Part shown: positions 7,983-16,317 of the stretch, one piece after another | Layout of the letters: the number at the start of each line of letters is the position of its first letter | How positions within the stretch are numbered: position 1 is the stretch's first letter | Source: Planctomycetota bacterium | GTDB lineage: Bacteria > Planctomycetota > PUPC01 > JACPCR01 | Length of the DNA: 36,455 bases | Direction of reading: 5' to 3' | Assembly (NCBI GenBank): GCA_030740295.1 | Contig: JASLXP010000619.1 | Location: forward strand, 1-36,455 | Notes under the pieces: generated by a model | What the model was told of the DNA's origin: nothing | Seen by the model: the letters and a program-made list of their open reading frames with translations, nothing else | Database searches by the model: none | Position numbers and translations under genes: made by a program

Positions 7983-10900
7983 ATGACCATCACCATCACA
8001 TCCGACTCGCCTATCCCGGTCCTTGCCAGGACTGAGGCACTCATCGTTGAGGGAACCCTCGCCGGGAGTATCGCCGCCTTCACTCTTGCAAAGGACGGAC
8101 GCAAAACCACCCTCGTGGCAAGTGGGTGCTCAATCCCTCACGAGATGTGCGTCTGCCGCCGTGCGTGGTTAAAAGAGACTGACCTGGCCGAGTTGCCGGA
8201 AGAATTTCAGCATGCATTTCAGGAAAGCGTCTCGGAGACGACCGAGGACGAAGAGTTGCTGCTGAATCTCGCGCAACTGGCCATGCGCGTCGAAGACATT
8301 CTCATCGAAGCGGATGTGCAGCTTTTCTACGGCATGAAGGCATGCGGAGTCATACGGGCGGGGGAAGAGACTCTTACAGGCGTCGTCTTCAGCGGCAAGT
8401 TCGGTCTGCAGGCTGTTCGCGCGGATGCCATTGTCGATGGCACCCACTCGGCGCAAATACCAACCCTTGCGGGACAAACAGTCAAGATAAGAGAAACGGC
8501 CGGAGACAGCCTCGTCGTAACTGTCATCTCCAAAGCGAACGTGACCGAAGACGACGTTCCTTTTGCTGTCAAAGAGGGCAAGGAGACTGATGGAGGAAGT
8601 CGCCCTCAGCATGTTTGCCCCACAGCGATTCCGGCAGAGCGTAAATTGAGCGTTACGGGAGAGACCGCGCTGCGCGATGGTCTCATTCCACTGCACGGAC
8701 CGTTCGCCGAGTTCAATTTTCGTCTGCCCTTCGATTTTCAGAATCCATGCTGGCAGGCGCACCTGTCTACGGCGACCCGCGAGGCGCTGATCCGGACAGG
8801 GACGATGGTGACCAGTCAGCGGAAGGCCGAAGGGAAGAGGCCGTTAGTCTTTCATCGTTTCTCCGGGGATATCCTTGTGGAACCGGTGTTCCGGATTTCT
8901 CCTGTATCGCCGGAAGAGCCAGGTCGGCCGTTGGGCCTGGCCAACGTGTGGGTTTGTGGTCCGGCGGCAGCAACGGATGTCTCGCAAGACAGTCAGCCGT
9001 TTGACCCTTTCCGATGTGCGGGCCTCGCCCGCAGAGCCACAACAGGTGTTTTGCGAGAAATGAGAACGGCCGACCCTTCGGGGAGCACGGTTACTCTGTC
9101 GGGCGATACGGATGGCCGGGCCGACGCCAGAGCGGAATTTCGCTTCACCGATCAGAAGCCGCTCCACTCCGAAGATGAGACCATCGAGATCGCCGAACAG
9201 TCGCTGCCTGTCCTCGATGCATGCGATGTTCTGGTCGTCGGAGGGGGTACCAGCGGAGCGCCGGCAGCCCTGAGCGCAGCTCAGTCCGGCGCAAGTGTCG
9301 TACTGATCGAACAGCATTGTGATGTGGGAGGCACCAAGACGACGGGGGGCGTTTGCACTTATTGGTTTGGAAGAGAAACGCCCTGCCAGAAGAGCCTCGA
9401 CGATGCCTTCAATGCTCTCTCGCAGCAGAGCGGGATGGCACGTGAAATCGCCATGATGAAATGCTTGCTGGATGCAGGTGTCATTGTGCTCGCACCGTGT
9501 TCCATTGCCGGCGTGGCGTGCGAAGGCACGCGTGTGCCCGGCGTGGTTGTGTCCACGGACCGGGGACTCGCAATCGTGCAGGGCAAGATCATCATTGATG
9601 CAACTGGTGATGCCGATCTCGCCGCCTGGGCCGGTTTCGCTTACGACTACGGCAACGGGCGTGACGCCTGGACCATGTGGGCATCCTTTGCCAATTTCAA
9701 TGCGGAAAGACACGCGGCCAGCCGCCAGTATGAATCGGCCATCGAAATCCGGGACCCGCATGATTTCATGCGCACCGTCGTCACCGGCCGCCGCCGTCAG
9801 GGCATGTGGCGCCGCCTGGAACACGATATGCCGCAGCTCTACGCCACGCCAAGGGAATCGAGACGCGTCAAGGCCGACGAGCAGGTGACCTACCGCGGCA
9901 TCCTCGCGACGGAGACATTTGAAGACGTCATGTTCGTCTGCGAATCCAATTTCGACATCAAAGGCATCGCCTCCAGCGACCTGATTTGCTGTGGAGTTGT
10001 GTGGAGCTGGAAAACCCACACCAATTACCTCGCGGCTGTTCCCTGGCGGGCAATTCTGCCGGAAGGTTCCGAGAACCTTATCGTCGCCGGACGTGCCTAT
10101 TCAATTACCCACGATGCACTCTCTCTTGCGCGTATGCAGAGGGATATGGCCAGCATGGGCGCTGGGGCGGGCATCGCAGCCGCTCGAGCGGCGAAGACGG
10201 ATATCCTTCCCGCCAAACTGGACGTTGGCGCTCTTCAGGCCGAATGGGTGCGCCGCGGAACACTCCGTGAAGAAGACCTGCATCGCTTCGGATCTCAGCG
10301 GGCCTCGTATTCAAAGGCCGACGCTGAACGGGACGCCCAGGCAATCCTTGATGGGGACTGCACACCGCAACGTCTCGCAGGGCTGGCCACGTCACCGGAG
10401 AGCATCGGACCCCTCAATCGTGCCTACGAATCTGCAAAGGACAAGAGCGTCAGAACTCAGATAGCAAGAGTGCTCTGTTATCTCGGTCAGGCGAAGGGTG
10501 TACCGTTTCTCCTCGATGAGATTGCCGAACAGATCCAGGATGGCCTCCCGCAACCACAGCAGCAAACCATTTCCACACCGCCCGAACACGGCTGGGCGCC
10601 GGAGCCGGTCTACTCCCTCTTTGCCATCGGATTGGCAGGCCGCGGGCAGGATGCCGTCTCTTTGATGGAAGCCATCGCGAGAGCCGTCGAGGACAGTGCC
10701 GACAGTTTTTCGGATCGGACAACATCGCCTTTTGAATACATCCGAGCGATCTGCTCTGTAGCCGAGCGCTGCCCTGGCAGCGCCATGCTCGGTCCCCTGG
10801 AACTACTGCTGAAAAAACAATGCCTCACCGGTCTGGCGATCCAATACAGCGACGATCCGCGCCGCGCCGTGGATCCCGTCCTTGAAAGGCGTTCGTACCT

Positions 10901-11129
10901 GGAGCTCTGCCTCGGCCGCGCATTGGCCAGATGCGCAGACCGCAGGGGCTACAAAGTCCTTCTCAGGTATGCCGGCGATCTTCGCGGCGGCTTCGCCAGA
11001 AGCGCCAGGGACGAACTCTATGAACTGCTGAACTGCACCGGTCCGCAGAACCAGAAAACGTTCAGCAAAACCATCGGCCAACTCGCAGAACCTCTTCAGC
11101 CGAGACCATTCAGAAAGAGAATAGAGTGA
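7983..11129 (+). CDS. FAD-dependent oxidoreductase with tandem (degenerate + intact) FAD_oxidored halves and HEAT-like tail
   Basis: ATG start, 1048 aa, no signal peptide seen. The second half of the enzyme region has a clear Rossmann FAD-binding fingerprint at 415-425 (DVLVVGGGTSG), then VVLIEQHCDVGGTKTTGG and DATGDADLAAWAG. These place it in the FAD_oxidored family (PF12831 type). The first ~390 residues repeat the same plan in weakened form: EALIVEGTLAG (18-28), where the intact copy has DVLVVGGGTSG, an EDILIEADVQLFYG segment, and VDGTHSAQIPTLAG in place of DATGDADLAAWAG. Two of the three fingerprint glycines are replaced there, so this half probably no longer binds FAD. Residues ~810-1040 look like HEAT-type helical repeats. 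The substrate is unknown; in glycan loci such proteins are presumed to oxidise sugars or their derivatives. The start ATG has only a weak ribosome-binding site. Confidence 0.85.
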   Translation: MTITITSDSPIPVLARTEALIVEGTLAGSIAAFTLAKDGRKTTLVASGCSIPHEMCVCRRAWLKETDLAELPEEFQHAFQESVSETTEDEELLLNLAQLAMRVEDILIEADVQLFYGMKACGVIRAGEETLTGVVFSGKFGLQAVRADAIVDGTHSAQIPTLAGQTVKIRETAGDSLVVTVISKANVTEDDVPFAVKEGKETDGGSRPQHVCPTAIPAERKLSVTGETALRDGLIPLHGPFAEFNFRLPFDFQNPCWQAHLSTATREALIRTGTMVTSQRKAEGKRPLVFHRFSGDILVEPVFRISPVSPEEPGRPLGLANVWVCGPAAATDVSQDSQPFDPFRCAGLARRATTGVLREMRTADPSGSTVTLSGDTDGRADARAEFRFTDQKPLHSEDETIEIAEQSLPVLDACDVLVVGGGTSGAPAALSAAQSGASVVLIEQHCDVGGTKTTGGVCTYWFGRETPCQKSLDDAFNALSQQSGMAREIAMMKCLLDAGVIVLAPCSIAGVACEGTRVPGVVVSTDRGLAIVQGKIIIDATGDADLAAWAGFAYDYGNGRDAWTMWASFANFNAERHAASRQYESAIEIRDPHDFMRTVVTGRRRQGMWRRLEHDMPQLYATPRESRRVKADEQVTYRGILATETFEDVMFVCESNFDIKGIASSDLICCGVVWSWKTHTNYLAAVPWRAILPEGSENLIVAGRAYSITHDALSLARMQRDMASMGAGAGIAAARAAKTDILPAKLDVGALQAEWVRRGTLREEDLHRFGSQRASYSKADAERDAQAILDGDCTPQRLAGLATSPESIGPLNRAYESAKDKSVRTQIARVLCYLGQAKGVPFLLDEIAEQIQDGLPQPQQQTISTPPEHGWAPEPVYSLFAIGLAGRGQDAVSLMEAIARAVEDSADSFSDRTTSPFEYIRAICSVAERCPGSAMLGPLELLLKKQCLTGLAIQYSDDPRRAVDPVLERRSYLELCLGRALARCADRRGYKVLLRYAGDLRGGFARSARDELYELLNCTGPQNQKTFSKTIGQLAEPLQPRPFRKRIE

Positions 11130-11139
11130 GGAAAGACCC

Positions 11140-11274
11140 ATGGCCGCTGAAGACACTGTAAAGCTTGCAGCCGCAAACAATTCGCACACTCTTACTTCTC
11201 TTCTTGCTCTCCATCTTTATCTTTCAGTTTGCAGAGCAAGTCGAGACCACAAGCAAAATCAGAACAGATCCTGA
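11140..11274 (+). CDS. Possible 44-aa small ORF with good ribosome-binding site
   Basis: An ATG at 11140 sits 7 bases after AGGA (11129-11132), 10 bases beyond the stop of the oxidoreductase, and opens a 44-codon frame ending at TGA 11272-11274. The peptide begins MAAEDTVKLAAANN and has a short hydrophobic middle. I do not recognise it. It ends 13 bases before the next gene's ATG at 11288. It may be a leader or coupling peptide, a decayed gene start, or chance. Position and Shine-Dalgarno sequence are the only support. Confidence 0.25.
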   Translation: MAAEDTVKLAAANNSHTLTSLLALHLYLSVCRASRDHKQNQNRS

Positions 11275-11287
11275 ATCGAGGCCGGCA

Positions 11288-14200
11288 ATGAAACGTCTTC
11301 TCCTCGTGCAAGTGGCCGTGCACCTGTTGTCCACCTGTACGTTGGTCGCATCTCCCGCAGACGACTCTTATGTCACTGCGGGATTCGCGCAATCCCCCTA
11401 TCACTTCCAGGTCTCGCAACAGACCTCCCTGCTTGAGGCGCGCCTGCCCAACACGCGCGCGGGCGCGGCGGAAGCACTCGGATTTCTGCGTGCTTACGCC
11501 GCGGCGGATCGGCTGGCGGAATTAGTGGCAAAAGACGGCTCTGCCGCGGTCCGCCGTGAAGCGGCAATGGCGCTCGCGTGGTGTGGCGGACGAAAACAGT
11601 TGCCGGCCTTGCTTGCGGCGCTTGGTGACCCGGACTGGTCCGTCCGGCAAGGGGCGTGGGTCTCGCTGACCAACATCACAGGCATGGAATTCCCCTTCGA
11701 TGCGCTGGCGGAGACATCATTACGCTCCGCACAATCGAGGAAATGGCGCAGGTGGTGCGGAGCTCTTTCGCCCGATCGTATCCCCGGAGACATACTCGAC
11801 CTTCTGAAGCTGCAGGGCGCTGGCGACCCGGATGTGGATCTTGCCTTCCGCTGTAACGTTACCGCCTCGAGCACTTACAAGGGGCCGCCCAATGTCCTGA
11901 CTGACGAGGCGAATTCTGCGTTCTGGCAGACAAAGCTTGTGCCCTTTCCCCAACACTGCACGGTGGACCTGGGCGCGGGAAAGCAGGTGGGATGCGTGTA
12001 CGTTGAGCAGTACGGGCCGGGGTTCTGCATGACGGAGTACTCGTTGTCCGTGAGCGCTGACGGAAAGACCTTCCACGAAATCCGCCGCAAGAAGGAGAAG
12101 ACGCCTCCTCATCTGATCATCCCTTTCACCCCTCGGCGCGTCAGGTTTGTGCGCATTACATCTTACGGGTCTGAGAGGCCGATCTACCCGACGACTTTTC
12201 GCAATGTGAAAATGTGGGAGAAGAAGCCTGAGCGATTGATTGCCCCCGGGCCGACTCCTTCGGCACACGCTATCGAACGGGCAGTGCGGGCCCTGGGCGC
12301 TCTCGGTCTCCGCGGTGGATCGCCGCTGATCATCGACAAAGTCAGACGTTATTGCACGAGCGCGCCCCGCGACACTCAAGGGAAACTCATGGTTCAAGCC
12401 GCCATCCGGAGCCTTGGCCGGCTTCGCGGGGCGGAGGCATTTCTGATTCTCCAGGCTTTCCTGAAGAACACATACTGGGCGCGATATGCCGCTGACGCGT
12501 TGGGTGACTTCGGCGGAAAGGAAGCCGGGCTGGCGTTGATTGAGGCATATCCCGGCTACGCCGTGAACATCACCGGGCGCCGGCCACAGAAGATTCCCCG
12601 AGACGACCGCCCTGGGTTCGAAGCGGTCGACCGCATGTATGAGACGCCGTTCAACATTGCTTCAGCGCTCTGCAGGCTGGACCTCGACGGGCCTTCCATG
12701 GTGGCCGGGCTGCGGAAGATAGCCCCCCTCCTGGTGGTTAACATGGCCAGCGACTACGACGGTGCCATGCTCTACGAGCCTCAGGCGTATCAGCTAGCAA
12801 CGGCTTATCTGGTTGAAAAGGCCGGCATGCGGCAGGCGATCTGCGACATTGCCCTGGCGGCCCTCGGTTGCCAGGTCACCGATACAGATCCATCCGTCGT
12901 TGCGCCGGATGTTTGGAAACACCTCCATAACGTAGCGCGGAAAACGCCGGGCGGCACTTCCTACGCGGCGACCTGGATAACGGCGCTCCATCGGGGGACA
13001 GAGCGCCTGCCGCAGTTGCTCAGCTTGCTCGAACACGACAACGGGTGGGCAAGAATCAATGCGGCCAAGACGCTCATGTTCAATAACGAACGGGCCGCGA
13101 CTGAGCAGCTCGCCCGCCTGCTGGAACAGTCTCGCCCCGAGGCCACATTCGGATACAACGGCAGGTTCTTCTTCAAAAAGCGACCCCAGGGGCAGGACGA
13201 GTACAACGCGCCGTCACCATGCTGGCGTGAGGCATTCGTGCGAGCGCTTGGCGCACTGGGGACGTCCCGCCACGTTCCGCTGTTGATGAAGCTCCTGGAT
13301 GATGAGCGGAACGTTCTGGAAGTTCGCTACGCGGCAGCCGTATCGCTCGACAGAATCGGCGGTGACGAAGCCATGGAAGCGCTCAGGCGGGCGGAAGAAA
13401 CGCACCCCTTTCACAGCATCCGTCTGGTGGCGCGTGAAGCGCTCTGGCGCCGCGGGATTCTAACCCGCAGAACAGTCAAGCCACCGCCTCTCAAGACGCA
13501 GCGCCCACGTACATCAGCGGATACTTCCGAGCCAAGTGCGATCGTTTTCATCAAAGGCGACAACAGCATGCCGAATGATTTTCAGATCGACATCTGGCGC
13601 CAGACCTACTCCACAACTGATTCAGGGCCCACCTACCGACTGGGGAAAAATCTCTACATCCTGAAGCCGGCCGCGCCGAACGGCAAGGTCCTCCCGCTGA
13701 CGCACTTCACCGACGGCTACGTAGCTGACTGTGAGGTGACTTTTGACGGAAGGCGAGTGGTCTTTGCACGGCGAGGCGGCGATGGGGATCCCTGGTGGCA
13801 TATCTTTGAAATCAAGGTTGACGGATCGGGGCTGCGACAACTGACGAGCGGGCCGTACCATGATGTCCAGCCCGCCTGCCTGCCGGATGGCCGCATCGTC
13901 TTTTCCTCGAGCAGGACCGGCTTGAGAGACGAATACCACGGCTATCTCGCCACCGGCCTGACGGTCATGGAGCCCGACGGTTCTGATGTCCACTGCATCG
14001 GTTTCAACCTCGGCCGCGACAATGAGCCCTCCGTCATGCCGGACGGACGGATCCTCTTCAGCCGGCTGGAACTGTTCTACTCCCGACTCAAGACAGAGAT
14101 CACCCTGCAGGCTCTTGCTCCTGACGGTACGAGAAACGTGACGCTGTACGGGCCCGAGCGAAGGAAGTTCTGGCGACAGACAACGGCTCGGTCGCGTGAA

Positions 14201-15118
14201 AGATGGTGGGGCGAAGCTCCGCCCCGTCACCGTGTTCTGCGACTGACTCAGCCTCATTCACTTGACAGAAATCGGATCCTCTGCGCGACAACCGGCGGAA
14301 TCACGCTTGTCGGCCCGGGGCGTTACGCAGAGAAAGTTCTGTCACGTCACAACAACATGGCGGTGACGTCACCATTTCCGATTTCAGAAAATCGCGTGTT
14401 GTGCGCCGCGGCCGTGCGCGTTTTTGATCGTTCGAAGGTAGACCTCGGCATCTACGATCTGAACCCGGAGACGGGGGAACTGTCCCTTGTCTACAACGAC
14501 CCGGCGACTGCCGACTTCGAGCCGAGGCCGGTGATGAGGAGATCGCCTCCGCACCTGCTGCCCGAAATGCATCGCAGCAATGCCTATACGGCGCGCTTGA
14601 TGTGCAATTCAGCGAAGATGTCCCGCGAAGAGTTAACGGCGACGCGCGGCAAGCTTGTGCGCATCATCGAGGGACAGCCTATTCTTTCACGCCATCACAC
14701 ACACATGAACGGCAACGGTCCCGCATGGAAGAATCATGTCGGCACCCACGCCCGTGTGTTGGGAACGGTGCCGCTCGCCCATGACGGGTCTTTCCACGTT
14801 GAGATACCGGCCGATCGTCTGATTCATTGCCAGGTGCTTGACAGCGACCGTCGAGTGGTCGGAAACCAGTTGGTGTGGATGTACGCGCGGCCCGGCGAAA
14901 CAAAGAGCTGCGTAGGGTGCCACGAGGCACCGGACAGCACGCCGCTCTCGGCGCTACGACGCTTCCCGGCGAGCGCGAGTAACGGGCCCCTCAAATGTCT
15001 GCCCTTTGGCCGCGAGTTCTCATACAGAGGCAAGGCGTGGCAGAAAGGAACGCTGCATCCGGAAGTGGAAGAGCGCACTCGTACCGTCAACGCCGTCAGC
15101 CTGCTGGGCCGCCTGTGA
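11288..15118 (+). CDS. Secreted HEAT-repeat / discoidin / hydrazine-synthase-alpha-like propeller protein with one CxxCH heme motif
   Basis: I place the start at ATG 11288, preceded by GAGG (11278-11281). It opens a clean signal peptide (MKRLLLVQVAVHLLSTCTLV); the frame is open further upstream, but the extra residues look spurious. The protein has 1276 aa. HEAT-like repeats (~40-170) are followed by an F5/8 type C (discoidin-like) domain (~184-311), which binds carbohydrate in many proteins, then by more HEAT repeats (to ~740). A PD40/WD40-type propeller (~750-1090) includes DGSGLRQLTSGPYHDVQP and LPDGRIVFSSSRTG. The C-terminal part has LGTVPLAHDGSFHVEIP and YARPGETKSCVGCHEAP, with a c-type heme motif CVGCH at 1208-1212 (bases 14909-14923). 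This architecture matches proteins annotated as hydrazine synthase alpha-like in non-anammox PVC bacteria. It is not evidence of anammox. An extracytoplasmic redox or binding role is likely. Confidence 0.8.
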   Translation: MKRLLLVQVAVHLLSTCTLVASPADDSYVTAGFAQSPYHFQVSQQTSLLEARLPNTRAGAAEALGFLRAYAAADRLAELVAKDGSAAVRREAAMALAWCGGRKQLPALLAALGDPDWSVRQGAWVSLTNITGMEFPFDALAETSLRSAQSRKWRRWCGALSPDRIPGDILDLLKLQGAGDPDVDLAFRCNVTASSTYKGPPNVLTDEANSAFWQTKLVPFPQHCTVDLGAGKQVGCVYVEQYGPGFCMTEYSLSVSADGKTFHEIRRKKEKTPPHLIIPFTPRRVRFVRITSYGSERPIYPTTFRNVKMWEKKPERLIAPGPTPSAHAIERAVRALGALGLRGGSPLIIDKVRRYCTSAPRDTQGKLMVQAAIRSLGRLRGAEAFLILQAFLKNTYWARYAADALGDFGGKEAGLALIEAYPGYAVNITGRRPQKIPRDDRPGFEAVDRMYETPFNIASALCRLDLDGPSMVAGLRKIAPLLVVNMASDYDGAMLYEPQAYQLATAYLVEKAGMRQAICDIALAALGCQVTDTDPSVVAPDVWKHLHNVARKTPGGTSYAATWITALHRGTERLPQLLSLLEHDNGWARINAAKTLMFNNERAATEQLARLLEQSRPEATFGYNGRFFFKKRPQGQDEYNAPSPCWREAFVRALGALGTSRHVPLLMKLLDDERNVLEVRYAAAVSLDRIGGDEAMEALRRAEETHPFHSIRLVAREALWRRGILTRRTVKPPPLKTQRPRTSADTSEPSAIVFIKGDNSMPNDFQIDIWRQTYSTTDSGPTYRLGKNLYILKPAAPNGKVLPLTHFTDGYVADCEVTFDGRRVVFARRGGDGDPWWHIFEIKVDGSGLRQLTSGPYHDVQPACLPDGRIVFSSSRTGLRDEYHGYLATGLTVMEPDGSDVHCIGFNLGRDNEPSVMPDGRILFSRLELFYSRLKTEITLQALAPDGTRNVTLYGPERRKFWRQTTARSRERWWGEAPPRHRVLRLTQPHSLDRNRILCATTGGITLVGPGRYAEKVLSRHNNMAVTSPFPISENRVLCAAAVRVFDRSKVDLGIYDLNPETGELSLVYNDPATADFEPRPVMRRSPPHLLPEMHRSNAYTARLMCNSAKMSREELTATRGKLVRIIEGQPILSRHHTHMNGNGPAWKNHVGTHARVLGTVPLAHDGSFHVEIPADRLIHCQVLDSDRRVVGNQLVWMYARPGETKSCVGCHEAPDSTPLSALRRFPASASNGPLKCLPFGREFSYRGKAWQKGTLHPEVEERTRTVNAVSLLGRL

Positions 15119-15300
15119 TCTGCCAGGATATTGGGGGGCCTCTGACTGTCTCTTGCGTGCACTGGTATCTTTGGGGTTCGGCCGACCCAAAGCTGACCCG
15201 GCAGTCCGCGCTACGATGAAAGAGCCTACAATTACGCTGATTAGTTGCCCATATTTTGCGCTCAGACCTATTGTCTGGCCCTGCATACGTCAGCGGCCGA

Positions 15301-15699
15301 TTAGAAGGCTCCAGCTTCCATCAGTGCCCGACGCTCGGTCATACGGTCAGGAGCATTGAGTCTGAAGATCTTAACGGTCACACGCGCCTCGGATGTTAGC
15401 GGGACGATTTCAGCACCATCAAATCTGAAGTGCTCCAACCAGACATGAATGCGGGGATTGAAAAATGCCACGAGACTTCCCGTATCCGGGTCATAGGAGC
15501 CTACGTTTGGTCCTTTGAATCGATTGCAGCGGAAACACGCGAGAGCCAGATTGTGACTTACAGTTCCGCCGTCGTGTTGAACCGGGACGATGTGGTCCGG
15601 CTCGTGGCGGTGGAGGGCTGCTGATTCTGGCAGCAGACAGTGGCCCGCAGCTCTTTCGTTAATGGCACGCCGCAAATCTGCAGGGACATCTGCGGCCAT
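15301..15699 (-). CDS. HNH endonuclease family protein
   Basis: 132 aa, ATG at 15699, directly abutting the stop of the upstream partner (TGA then ATG with no gap), so the two are translationally coupled. HNH signatures are DHIVPVQHDGGTVSHN (Asp35-His36, His42, Asn50) and ACFRCNRFKG (Cys55, Cys58, Asn59). The C-terminal half (FFNPRIHVWLEHFRF through LNAPDRMTERRALM) matches a standalone HNH family found widely in Cyanobacteria, Chloroflexi and Planctomycetes. In the relatives I recall, the N-terminal segment reads CxxC-LLPE. Here it is AAGHCLLPE, so one of the structural zinc cysteines is missing. It probably has DNase activity on an unknown target. The role as toxin, defence nuclease or homing-type enzyme is unresolved. 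Confidence 0.8.
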   Translation of the reverse strand: MAADVPADLRRAINERAAGHCLLPESAALHRHEPDHIVPVQHDGGTVSHNLALACFRCNRFKGPNVGSYDPDTGSLVAFFNPRIHVWLEHFRFDGAEIVPLTSEARVTVKIFRLNAPDRMTERRALMEAGAF

Positions 15700-16050
15700 T
15701 CAGGCTCCCTTCTTAAGCTGCTGAGCAATCCTGGCCTTGAGGAGTGTCACGATATGCTCGACGCGTTGAAGTTCCTCCAATTCCAGTTCTTCTTCCCGCC
15801 CCAACAGCCCAGCCTCGTTCAGCGATAGCAGACGCCGTAATCTCATCTGCGACCGTCCAGAGGCGTGAAAGTCGCATATCTCTTCCTGGCTTGGATTGAC
15901 AGACAGGAATTCAATCACTTCCGCTGCAAGCTCCGTTGCCCTTGTCTTGAAGCCGACCAGACCAAGTTCCAGAATGGTAGGCAGCCACGGCCCCATGGGC
16001 TGAAGGCGCTCAGCCAGTTCTTCCGGCACTTCCATCGTGATCTGAGTCAT
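15700..16050 (-). CDS. Small partner protein of HNH nuclease (putative regulator/antitoxin-like)
   Basis: 116 aa, ATG at 16050 with a perfect AGGAGGT ribosome-binding site (complement of 16055-16061). It is acidic and Leu/Glu-rich. It begins MTQITMEVPEELAERL, an opening similar to ribbon-helix-helix or antitoxin-type N termini, and continues helical with a Glu-rich central segment (REEELELEELQRVEHIV). In other bacteria I recall the same order: this small protein first, then an HNH gene ending with the same tail motifs. The tight abutment with the HNH start supports a conserved functional pair. An antitoxin or DNA-binding role is inference from size, order and N terminus; no activity is established. 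Confidence 0.75.
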   Translation of the reverse strand: MTQITMEVPEELAERLQPMGPWLPTILELGLVGFKTRATELAAEVIEFLSVNPSQEEICDFHASGRSQMRLRRLLSLNEAGLLGREEELELEELQRVEHIVTLLKARIAQQLKKGA

Positions 16051-16054
16051 TTAG

Positions 16055-16061
16055 ACCTCCT
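16055..16061 (-). promoter_or_regulatory. Perfect Shine-Dalgarno sequence for the HNH module
   Basis: On the minus strand this reads AGGAGGT, four bases before the ATG at 16050. It is the strongest ribosome-binding site I found in the window and fixes the start of the 116-aa protein. Confidence 0.8.
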
Positions 16062-16139
16062 GTGTAAGGCCGCGGCGGGAGCACTCACTATGAGCTGAAA
16101 GCGATACGAGCACAATGATTATAGCTCACTCAAGGCTCC

Positions 16140-16156
16140 CTGAAATCAGATTTCAG
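16140..16156. promoter_or_regulatory. Perfect inverted repeat, candidate operator of HNH module
   Basis: CTGAAATC and GATTTCAG flank a single A. The site lies 90 bp upstream of the 16050 start, in the divergent region between the HNH module and the 16318 gene, where an autoregulating partner protein could bind. No promoter elements could be assigned with confidence. Confidence 0.4.
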
Positions 16157-16253
16157 CAACTGTTATCGCGTAAAGCAATCGAATGGGCCCGCCGGGATTG
16201 ATGGGTTGATATGAATGATTGTGGCAGAATGGCTTTCGCTTTGTGCAGTGTTT

Positions 16254-16286
16254 CATCATTCCACAACTCATTGGCCCATCATTCCA
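16254..16286. repeat. Direct repeat CATCATTCCA x2
   Basis: The 10-mer CATCATTCCA occurs at 16254-16263 and 16277-16286, 23 bp apart. The core also appears inverted as GAATGAT at about 16213. All lie upstream of the ATG at 16318, so they may be regulator sites; function is unproven. Confidence 0.35.
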
Positions 16287-16317
16287 ATCATCAAACTCGC
16301 TGCAAAGGAGCAATCTC

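Noticed and set aside
8844..10019. 391-codon open frame on the minus strand
   Set aside because: It lies wholly inside the FAD oxidoreductase gene on the opposite strand, in GC-rich DNA, and shows no recognisable domain; the plus-strand frame has clear family motifs.
11165..11287. TTG-initiated extension of the HEAT/discoidin protein
   Set aside because: ATG 11288 has a ribosome-binding site and a clean signal peptide; the extension would put a second hydrophobic stretch in front of it.
15006..15359. 117-codon plus-strand ORF overlapping the end of the heme protein
   Set aside because: It has no ribosome-binding site or family features, overlaps two real genes, and its composition is consistent with a shadow frame.
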